NCBI GenBank assembly: GCA_012845835.1
Contig: JABAKD010000004.1
Coordinates: 3,938,265-4,002,264, forward strand
Reading direction: 5' to 3'
Source: Undaria pinnatifida
Lineage: Eukaryota; Sar; Phaeophyceae; Laminariales; Alariaceae
Length of the DNA: 64,000 bases
A program made the translations under genes and the position numbers. Below the pieces are notes generated by a model that was not told the DNA's origin, did no database searches, and saw only the letters and a list, made by a program, of their open reading frames with translations. Positions 53,705-61,046 of this stretch are shown piece by piece (position 1 is the first letter of the stretch; the number at the start of each line of letters is the position of its first letter).

Positions 53705-54700
53705 TCAGCATGTGAGTGGGCTAGCGCAACGTGCCGCTAGCGCAACGTGCAGGTCGTTAATATCGATCCGTTGCTGCTTGCCAGGGACCAATACTGCGCT
53801 AGCCATGGGGGGGTCGGTGATCCTAGTTGCGGAGCAGTATGAGCCAGCCTCTCTGCGTACGAACGAAACACTCCCCCCAAGCATGTGAACCCCCTTGGTG
53901 TCCATGGTCACACGGCACTTTGACATCACAGCGTGCAATGAGAACAAGTTAAACTGGACTCCAGGCATGTATGCCACGTTCGTCAGCCGTACATGCGTGT
54001 CACCACCCTGGCAGTGCATCAACAGAGACAGCTTGCCAAAGCACTCGACGCCCATCATCGTCATGTCACCTATCACTAACCTCTCCTTACCTACCGGAGG
54101 GGGCTTACAGTCAAACATCCCAGTGGGGTCCCCCGTGACGTGATACGAAGCACCAGAGTCGGCAACCCACTCATCTCTACCGTTACCCCCAGAAATAGCA
54201 CGAGGCGTCTCTTTCATTTCGGAGGGGTATTGGATCGGTTGAGCAATCTGCGCGGTGAGAACGTGTGGGTCGTCAGACGTGCTTCTGCTATGCGGGGATT
54301 CCGCTGCCCCGTGAGAGTCATACGGGGAGTGGACGGTCGAGGGGGCGTACGGTGCTGCTGCTGCGGCAACGTACTGCGGAGCATAGCTAGTCGGAGCGTA
54401 GTCACCAGCTCCATAGGGCTCATGGTATACTCCGGCCTGCCAATTTCCGTCGTATGATGCTGGTGGGGGGCTAAACGATGCAACGTGCGCGCCTAAATAA
54501 CCTGAGCTGGGTGGGTAATTTTGCGCGACGTGTGCGTGTGCGTGCGCAGTGCATTGAGCGGCATAATGCCCCGGTTGCTGACACTTGAAGCATAGCCGGG
54601 GAGCTATCGGGGTACCTCTACGTGGCGGTCCCGATCCTGCCGGTGGCGGGGGTCTCGGTGGTAGTGCACTAGGCGGAGGTTGAACTGGTACATATCCCAT
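53705..54700 (-). CDS. Copia gag C-terminus with zinc knuckle plus protease
   Basis: An open 331-residue frame. A Pro-rich start is followed by a CCHC knuckle (CFKCQQPGHYAAQC, about 38-51), a Tyr/Ala-rich linker, then the aspartic protease with the DSGAS active site (EWVADSGASYHVTG, about 175-190). The GAG-pre-integrase region follows (IDINDLHVALA) and is cut off by a 16-bp tandem duplication. Protease and knuckle look intact. Confidence 0.85.
   Translation of the reverse strand: MGYVPVQPPPSALPPRPPPPAGSGPPRRGTPIAPRLCFKCQQPGHYAAQCTAHAHAHVAQNYPPSSGYLGAHVASFSPPPASYDGNWQAGVYHEPYGAGDYAPTSYAPQYVAAAAAPYAPSTVHSPYDSHGAAESPHSRSTSDDPHVLTAQIAQPIQYPSEMKETPRAISGGNGRDEWVADSGASYHVTGDPTGMFDCKPPPVGKERLVIGDMTMMGVECFGKLSLLMHCQGGDTHVRLTNVAYMPGVQFNLFSLHAVMSKCRVTMDTKGVHMLGGSVSFVRREAGSYCSATRITDPPMASAVLVPGKQQRIDINDLHVALAARCASPLTC
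53720..53751 (+). repeat. 16-bp tandem duplication in Copia pol
   Basis: GCTAGCGCAACGTGCC (53720-53735) is followed by the same unit with one difference (53736-53751). The duplication shifts the frame between protease and integrase. Confidence 0.9.
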
Positions 54701-55834
54701 CGGGGTACATTACCAGCGTTCCCAAAAGGGGCCAACCTCGAGTCATCCCAACGCCACTGCCCATATACCGGATCTAAACGGTACGGTGGGCCCATTACAC
54801 CGCCATCACCACTTTGGTGCTGCTGCTGCTGCTGCGACTGCTGCTGTTTCTGTCTGTTTTTCTGTTTGCCTTTCGAGTTCCTCCCCATCCCATTGCCCCC
54901 TGCACCGGCTGGTTGTGCACCGCCGGCGTAGAGAGCATGTGGGTCATCTCCCTTCGACTGACCCTTACCCCTTCCAGCATTCTGCTTGAGCGACATGTAC
55001 GCGTTTCTTACTGCTTCTTCTATGTTGGAACGAGTCAGGCCAGGGCTGGACAACAGGATTTTCTTCTCCACCTCATCAGACGATGAGAGGTTCTGGACAA
55101 TATGCACATTGACGTCATCATCATCCTTTGTTCCCCCTAGCATTGCAAGCTTTTACACTGTCTTGTCGATGCGGCTCAAGTATTCTACAGGGCCTTCACC
55201 CTCTGCCATTGAGATGGAGTCGAACTCCTGCGCTACCCTTCGTTTTTCCATCATTGTCTTTGGAGCATAAAAATCGGTCATGACTTTCCACGCTCCGCTA
55301 GGCGACTTGGTCTCTAGCACCCTGGTCAAACACGGGGGGTCAGAGTCCAAAGCTTCCAGCAAAAACTCCCAAGCCATTCTAGCATACATACATGATTGTC
55401 GAAGCCGAGTGCCTCAACAGCAAGTCCTCATTCGTGAGGGGGTCATCCGCTACTTTAACAGGGTTGGGTGTCTCTCTGTAGGCATCCCTGCATCCTTTTA
55501 TACTAGTGAACGACGTAAATATCTCTTTCCAGGGGGGCCACATGTCCCTCTTACTATTAAACTTGGGGGGACGGTTGCTACCAAATACCCGCCCGGTTGG
55601 GCCAGACCTTGCACAACAGGCGCAAGCGACGGGAAGAGGCTGGGGCTTCGCGTACCTCAGCTCCCAGTGTGGCTCCTTCCAGGAGAACCACTCTCCTCTG
55701 GAAGTCTGCCAGCTGCCATAAAATGGCGGGTGTAATCCCGCCGCTGCTCCCTTGGGCTTCACTCGAATCGGTGTCCCCCATGGCTCCGACTGATTTCTCC
55801 AGCTAGCTCTCTTCCGCAGAAAAGCCCACGTCAC
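54604..55834 (-). pseudogene. Copia gag, N-terminal and capsid parts
   Basis: Three consecutive minus-strand frames: 55834-55379 (N-terminus with TPIRVKPKG), 55389-55153 (AWEFLLEALDSDPPCL then AQEFDSISMAEGEGPVEYL, typical of Copia UBN2-type gag), and 55143-54604 (SLKQNAGRGKGQSKG followed by a Gln-rich stretch encoded by CTG/TTG repeats). Stops or shifts separate them. The product would form the virus-like particle. Confidence 0.7.
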
Positions 55835-55886
55835 TCAACACCCTTTGCTTCTAACAGGAATAGTACCGCGTACGCGATAATTGTCG

Positions 55887-55986
55887 TGTTTGTTGATCCC
55901 TACGAAGCGTAGAGGGCTCACCCGTTGAGCTGACAAAAGTGGGGTAGTGGAGTCACCGGTATGAAGACAAGTATAAGACGTATAAA
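55887..55986 (-). repeat. Copia 5' LTR, inner 100 bp
   Basis: Matches the first 100 bp of the 3' LTR (49350-49449) and stops at TAAA, where element X begins. The remaining 187 bp resume at 59956. Confidence 0.9.
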
Positions 55987-56285
55987 ACTATATATCTAGA
56001 CTTCGCCCCCCTCGGACGTCTCGCTCGGCATATCCTCCCCCCTCTCAGCCCTTCTCAGCCCGTAATTGCCGAAAAGAAAATTAGTTGCTGGGGAAAAGAA
56101 CCGTCCCGAAGTTCCTTGCCTTCCTTGCTTTCCCTAGTCTCATTCTTACTTACTTTTTAGCTCTCATTCTCTGATCTTTACTGCTTGCTCTTTTGCTTTC
56201 CCTAGTCTCATTCTTACTTACTTTTTAGCTCTCATTCTCTGATCTTTACTGCTTGCTCTCTGATATTTTTATTTTGCTTTTTCAG

Positions 56286-56793
56286 CAACTTCTTTTTTGT
56301 ACTTTTATTTGAAGTTGGCCAATTGCTGGCTGTTGAGAGGGAATTGCCGTTGACGGCTGCAAACAATTTGAATTTGAAATTTGCCGGATCGGCAATAACA
56401 ATTTGAAGTTGAAATTTGCGAAGCGGACCAAGGCTAGTGCGGGAGGAGGCTCCGCCAACAGTGGGGGTGGTGGAGGTTCAGGATCAGGCGTGTGGAAGCT
56501 GGTCGGGCAAGAACGGGACTCAGCTTCTTCTGGCAATCCTGATTGGCCGTGCCCGAGCAAGGGTTGTGACGGCTTCCTCATCGCACGAAATAGGAGAAAC
56601 AGGAGTTCCCAGTACGCTGTCTGCGACAGCTGCAGGAGTGACAAGCCTTCCACGTGCCAAGCTTTTCATAACCTTAACAAGAAGCACTGGGGAAGCGGCG
56701 ACAACCCTCGTGTGTGTGACTGGTGTGACGCGGACACCTGTGATTCACCTTCGATCGGCGTCCCTAACGAAGGAGCTGAGAGCTTGACGAAAC
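56286..56793 (+). pseudogene. Exon A of the cysteine-rich X gene, copy 2
   Basis: Same acceptor and donor as copy 1. Here 6 bp are lost in the first part, giving an early TGA, but the second part is in one frame from ICRIGNNNLKLKFAKRTKAS through the Gly/Ser linker to the Cys-rich region (CPSKGC, CDSC, CDWC). Comparison with copy 1 shows mainly third-position or conservative changes. Confidence 0.5.
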
Positions 56794-56809
56794 GTGAGTT
56801 ACATTTCTG

Positions 56810-57378
56810 TTGTTGTGCTGTGATTTCTTTTTCATGCGTACAAACACACTTTTGCATGTACGAGTATGATACGTGTACGGGGCAGTCCCGTCATCGCGGT
56901 GTAAGCGGGAATTGTGCAAGTACTCAGGTCTACGAGTAGACCTATGCAGTGACGCTGTGTGATGCGATTTCTTTTTCATACGTACAGCCAAACACACCTA
57001 CTTCATGTATGTACGACTACGAGTACGGGGCAGTCCCGTCATCGGGGTAAGCGGGGGTTGAACAAGTGGTCCATGCAGTGACGCTTTGTGCTGTGATATA
57101 AACACACGTTTTGGATGTACGACTACGACTACGTGGTATCTATACATGTAAGACGCAATGAAAACGGGCAAGTCTCATCACGGGGGTCAGCCAGGGTTGT
57201 AAAAATGGTCCATGCAGTGATAAATAACACAGCAGCATGATACCTCAGCACCAGTCGCAGTACACACTGGAGGTTGATATATAGCAGTAAACAGAAGCTG
57301 AAGTTAACCTGGGTGATGCTGGAGAGCAGTCCCGTGATTGGGGTTAGCGAGTTGTTCATGTAGTGACGCGGTGTACTA
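56810..57378. repeat. Diverged tandem repeats with GGGCAGTCCCGTCAT motif
   Basis: Four or five decayed units of about 110-145 bp contain CATGCAGTGACGC, TTTGGATGTACGACTACGA and GGGCAGTCCCGTCATCG words. Absent from copy 1 of X, so it arose or was inserted after the two copies separated. Confidence 0.55.
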
Positions 57379-57380
57379 TC

Positions 57381-57668
57381 CTCTCCCCCCCTGAAACGGC
57401 GGGATAGCAGGTCGGCCGGATATACGGGCGGACCTGTCAATATATCCAAGCCGTTTCATTTCCTGGGTATACCTGGGAGAGTATTTTTCAAGTTCGCCAT
57501 GAGAAAATCCGAAAAAGTTTATTAAGGTGGATGTGGGGATCGAACCCACGACCCAAAAACCCATGGTCTGTCGACGACGCCATTTGTTAAGGAATTAGTG
57601 GGGTATTAGTCCGTTTGACCACTTGCAAAAGATTAACCAATAGCTTACCCAAACTAGGCCTTATAACA
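57381..57668 (-). mobile_element. TRIM-like mini LTR element, truncated copy
   Basis: The minus-strand 5' LTR (57585-57668, 84 bp), primer site, tRNA-like 3' half and polypurine tract match the complete element at 58877-59245. The 3' LTR is missing: the sequence stops right after the CTCTCCCCCCC complement of the polypurine tract (57381). At its 5' edge it is joined to the tRNA-like tail of a Gypsy LTR. Confidence 0.75.
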
Positions 57669-57703
57669 CGCGCAGGTTCGTGTCCTGCCGTCGACGCCAC
57701 ATG
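57669..57703 (+). other. tRNA-Ser-like 3' end next to a Gypsy LTR
   Basis: The plus strand reads like the last 32 bases of a tRNA: CGC, T-stem GCAGG, loop TTCGTGT, stem CCTGC, acceptor CGTCGAC, G, CCA. The GCAGG/CCTGC T-arm and discriminator G fit eukaryotic tRNA-Ser. On the minus strand this is an extended primer-binding site directly after the LTR at 57704-57934. The loop differs from the canonical TTCGAAT at positions 58 and 59. Confidence 0.65.
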
Positions 57704-57934
57704 TGAAATTAAAGGTGGGGGACACAGAGTGCCCCCTGCAGGTCTGCCAATTGAGCAGGTCTTCGGAGAGTACTCACTTTCGTTCCTTCGTAGAGATGTA
57801 GCTTTATTCGTTTCCACCAGAGCCCGGGATAGCCTAACTTCCCCGAATATAAACCGCCAACCTTATCATACGAAACCCATTCAAATGATCTCAAATTCGG
57901 ATACCTACAGGCCTTTCGAGGCCGTATCTTAACA
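57704..57934 (-). repeat. Third Gypsy-family LTR (solo, 231 bp)
   Basis: Matches 29470-29736 except for about 36 bp missing around the palindrome and scattered substitutions. No Gypsy coding sequence is attached. It keeps the TG...CA ends. Confidence 0.85.
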
Positions 57935-58083
57935 ACTACTACGGTTACTCATACAACCACTTGAACTCTTTGTATTACCGAGTACAAGTAGGGTGCGCAA
58001 CCTCTTCAGGAATCGCAGTACACGTCGGTCGTAATAGTGTTGATAGCAGCAGTAATAGAGTAGTACCGAACAATATATACAGC

Positions 58084-58250
58084 AGGTAGGTACTGTCTCT
58101 TACCCTTCGTTGTCGGTATTCCGCCGGTAGGCCTTATATAGCAGTATACCGGGGCTTACGCTTACCAGTTTGTCTCTTACCCTTCGTTGTCGGTATTCCG
58201 CCGGTAGGCCTTATATAGCAGTATACCGGGGCTTACGCTTACCAGTTGCG
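58084..58250 (+). repeat. 78-bp tandem duplication in X copy 2
   Basis: GTCTCTTACCCTTCGTTGTC ... GGGGCTTACGCTTACCAGTT occurs twice in succession; copy 1 of X has it once (about 46990-47070). Confidence 0.8.
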
Positions 58251-58472
58251 ACTGTGAATCCCGTTCGTTCCTGTCCCAGTGGTGGTTTCATTGGTGTTAG
58301 CAACGTTGTGGTGCCAGGCAGGGCTTTGCCCATAAACGACCGCTTTCATTACAACAGTGTTAAATTGTACGACTTCCTTTCAAACTTTGGAAATCGACGA
58401 CAGCTACGTGGCCTTACTATTTTGAACATTCACTGAACGCAAGGTATTCCCATCCGTTGTTGTCGTTTGCAG

Positions 58473-58640
58473 AAGCCCTGCGAAGCAGCCGCCGAGGGCC
58501 GCCAAGTCGGCGAGGACATAAACACGAAGTGCACCGGCGACATCAAGGTCGGTGACCTCCTGAAGAAGGCAGGCGACCACTTGCTCGATATACATCCCGC
58601 ATTCCATTCCCACGTTGCCACGAGGGCGTTCGACATCGAG
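58473..58640 (+). CDS. Exon B of the X gene, copy 2
   Basis: 168 bp, same splice sites as copy 1 (donor GTGCGT instead of GTACGT). Encodes KPCEAAAEGRQVGEDINTKC to RAFDIE with a few substitutions and no indel. Confidence 0.5.
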
Positions 58641-58872
58641 GTGCGTTCTACTCTTATCTTGCGTCCTGTGTGTCACGAGTCGAGACATCCATGTCTCTTG
58701 CTCAAGACTAGGGGATGGCGTGCGGATATAGTCTATGAAGTGCGGCTCTTTTTCCAAGTACCAAGAGCAAGTACAACAATACCACAACAATTACTAACAG
58801 CGAAAGGAGCTCCAATAATTTGGATGGTTACGACGTCTGCTGGAGAGAAGTACGAATACTTTTTTACACATA

Positions 58873-58876
58873 CTTA
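58873..58876 (+). repeat. TRIM target-site duplication, left (CTTA)
   Basis: CTTA before the left LTR and again at 59246-59249 after the right LTR. If the last LTR base is counted in the target, the duplication is 5 bp, ACTTA. The uninterrupted target is seen at 47700-47706. Confidence 0.85.
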
Positions 58877-59245
58877 TGTTATAAGGCTTAGTTTGGGTAA
58901 GCTATTGGTTAACCTGTGCAAGTGGTCAAACGGACTAATACCCCACTAATACCTTGACAAATGGCGTCGTCGGCAGACCATGGGTTTTTGGGTCGTGGGT
59001 TCGATCCCCACATCCACCATAATAAACCTTTTCAGATTTTCCCATGGCGAACTTGAAAAATACTCTCCCCGGTTTACCCAGGAAATGAAACGGCTTGGAT
59101 AAATGACAGGTCCGCCCGTATATCCGGCCGACCTTCTATCCCGCCGTTTAAGGGGGGGAGAGTGTTATAAGGCTTAGTTTGGGTAAGCTATTGGTTGACC
59201 TGTGCAAGTGGTCAAACGGACTAATACCCCACTAATTCCTTGACA
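58877..59245 (+). mobile_element. Complete TRIM-like element (369 bp) with tRNA-like interior
   Basis: 83-bp LTRs at 58877-58959 and 59163-59245 (TGTTATAAGG ... CCTTGACA, two differences). A primer site, TGGCGTCGTCGGCAG (58962-58976), lies two bases after the 5' LTR and a polypurine tract, AAGGGGGGGAGAG, just before the 3' LTR. The interior has no coding frame but includes a tRNA-like 3' half. It needs enzymes of another LTR element to move. X copy 1 gives the empty site. Confidence 0.88.
58985..59019 (+). other. tRNA 3'-half-like sequence with B box inside the TRIM
   Basis: A TTTTTGGGTC stretch is followed by T-stem GTGGG, canonical loop TTCGATC, stem CCCAC, then ATCCACC and A, like a T-arm plus acceptor strand. 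GGGTTCGATCCCC is a good RNA polymerase III B box. No matching 5' acceptor (GGTGGAT) is found upstream, so it is not a complete tRNA gene. It is conserved in the inverted copy at about 57528-57565. Confidence 0.65.
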
Positions 59246-59392
59246 CTTATCGACGTTCTCCCGCCCTGCTTGAACGTTTGTGGACAGATCCACAAGACCA
59301 TCGACAAAAAACAAGAGTGCAAGGTGCTGGGTACCTCCGCTGAGGAGGAAGAGTCCAAGCAAGCCTGCATGCTCCTTCGGAAGCAATGTTGA
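59246..59392 (+). CDS. Last exon C of the X gene, copy 2
   Basis: Begins immediately after the TRIM. 48 codons to TGA, the same protein as 47703-47846 with one extra Glu. The TRIM insertion separates it from its acceptor, so this copy is probably non-functional. Confidence 0.4.
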   Translation, partial: LIDVLPPCLNVCGQIHKTIDKKQECKVLGTSAEEEESKQACMLLRKQC

Positions 59393-59955
59393 CAGCACGT
59401 TCTTTATAGAACGTTAAGTTGTGGTTTATTATACCAGCATCGTTTTTTGAGAACTATGCCTAAATGCGTGCTCTTCGTCTTTCAGGAATACAAATGTACT
59501 TCACATGTTTGCGGTGTGTGCGTTCAAGTTCCTGCTTCCAGCATGTTTTTTTTGGCACTGCGCTCCTTCACATCTTAAGTTGTAGTTTTCCTGTCTCTAT
59601 CCTTGACAAGCGCGTGCCTGGTGTTTATGCACTGCGATAATTATTGATGATCGACTTAGAGAGAGAGCTATCAATAAGTGTACAGGACCTAGGTGCTACC
59701 TGAGAGGTGGAAGGATATGCCAAGCAAGTCTTCCGACGTGCCCATCATGGATTGGGCGAATGGATGATAATAACAAACTCATAATCATAATCGTCTCTAT
59801 CCTGTACCGTTGTACTATATATGGACCTCTTGGCATTTTCAAGTCGCCAGTCGCGCCATTTGTGCTTATTTTCCGCCTTTCTACTGAATGTCTATTCCTC
59901 CTTCCGCAAGCGTAGCGGGCGGCGCCCAGCCGCCCGCGAGCGAAGCCCTTGTAAA

Positions 59956-60142
59956 TATATATTAAGTTGCTCCTAGCCAAGGCGCAGCGTGGAGTGCGCT
60001 CGCCAGGAAGAAAGGCGGTTAAATAGGCGGAGTATTTCCACCATCCCGATATCCCGCTATCATGTAGCCAACTTATCACTGGGAACCCCTAAAATACTCA
60101 ACCGTTATCATATCCGCATCATATCCAAGCATACAATCAACA
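59956..60142 (-). repeat. Copia 5' LTR, outer 187 bp
   Basis: Matches 49450-49636. Together with 55887-55986 it restores a 287-bp LTR. The GTAAC target duplication follows (60143-60147). Confidence 0.9.
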
Positions 60143-60410
60143 GTAACATGCATTCGCAGTATCATCCCACGTACCGGTACTATTAATAAGTTCGTACATA
60201 CTACGTTGTTGGATCACAACGCACCCCCAGCTCCGGTCAGCCCGGCTATATATAGCTCAGCAGTGCAGCGCAGCATAGTGCGGTGCCGTGTATTTATTGC
60301 CCTTCGTTTTGCGGCATTGTGTCGTGCGGCGCTGTGCGTTCTTTTGAACATACAGCAGTAGTAGTAGTACCAGGTATGATACAGGTACCAGGTACCATTT
60401 ATTATGTACG
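60143..60410 (+). repeat. Dispersed repeat R, right part after Copia
   Basis: Continues the repeat interrupted at 49349; matches 45725-45985 closely. Confidence 0.7.
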
Positions 60411-61046
60411 TGTCGTGTTCTCATCGCACGTAATGCCGTTCAGAACGTGACATCGACAAGCATCTAGCGCAGGGCAATAAGCTCTGCACAAGCACGTCTT
60501 GGCAACATTTTTTCACCGTTCCAGCTTTTCTTTGCTTTCTCCCACACTTTATTGGTTCTTCCATTTATTTCGTCAATTATTATTGCATTTTTTTCTTTTT
60601 TCAGTTGTTTCTTCGTTCATTTTCTACGATGTATCATCTCCTTTAAATTTAATTCGTTCGAACTCGTTTTTTTTCAAGTTCTGAACATTTTTTTAACCTT
60701 TTTCATACTTGTTTACTCTTTTTTCCAAAAAAATGTTTTTGGGAGTTGAACTTGCAACTTTGCTTTTTTGGGAGTTGAACTTACATTTTAATGGACGTCC
60801 ATGCGAGGGAGTTGAACTTGCATTTTAATAGACGTCCATGCGAGCTTTTTTGTTATGCGCCCAAGGGCACACAACACAACAAGGCAACAGGAGCAAGCTG
60901 AAGCTGTGGGCCAGTTATGACAATTATTGTGTTTTTTCGTTTTTCAGTTGTTACAAGGTTGTTACCACAATGTGTCACAACAGCAGTGGTGTATCTACCA
61001 GTACTATAATATATTCTCCTACCAATAGACTATATACTAGTATATA
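60411..61046. other. T-rich region without a recognised gene
   Basis: A pyrimidine-rich stretch (60495-60760), then three short repeats of GGGAGTTGAACTT with ATGGACGTCCATGCGAG (60738-60845), the last containing the palindrome TGGACGTCCA. No coding evidence. Confidence 0.45.

Larger units (their letters stand above)
55987..59951 (+). mobile_element. Element X, copy 2, inserted in the Copia 5' LTR
   Basis: Starts ACTATATATCTAGACTTCGCC and ends GCGAAGCCCTTG. TAAA lies on both sides (55983-55986 and 59952-59955), either as a 4-bp target duplication or as element sequence with no duplication. Sixteen bases before the right end stands a perfect hairpin, GCGGGCGGC-GCCCA-GCCGCCCGC (59917-59939 region), reminiscent of Helitron 3' ends, but the terminal bases are CCCTTG and not CTRR. 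It is colinear with copy 1 apart from TRIM, LTR and tandem-repeat insertions. Confidence 0.6.
49350..60142 (-). mobile_element. Ty1/Copia LTR retrotransposon with nested insertion
   Basis: The 3' LTR (49350-49636, 287 bp) and a 5' LTR split into 55887-55986 and 59956-60142 (100 + 187 = 287 bp) bound the element; a GTAAC duplication flanks it. The minus-strand order is gag with CCHC knuckle, protease, integrase, reverse transcriptase, RNase H, the Copia order. Without X copy 2 and one TAAA it is about 6.8 kb. The coding region has several frameshifts. The LTRs differ by scattered substitutions, so it is older than the Gypsy element. The matching empty site is at 45711-45730. Confidence 0.88.

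Noticed and set aside
58955-59025. Complete tRNA gene in the TRIM
   Set aside because: T-arm and 3' acceptor strand are perfect, but no GGTGGAT 5' acceptor or D-arm lies at the right distance. The upstream part is the LTR and primer site.
55987-59951. Calling element X a canonical Helitron
   Set aside because: The 3' hairpin fits, but the end is CCCTTG and not CTRR, the 5' end is not clearly TC, TAAA may be a target duplication, and no Rep/helicase is present. Left unclassified.
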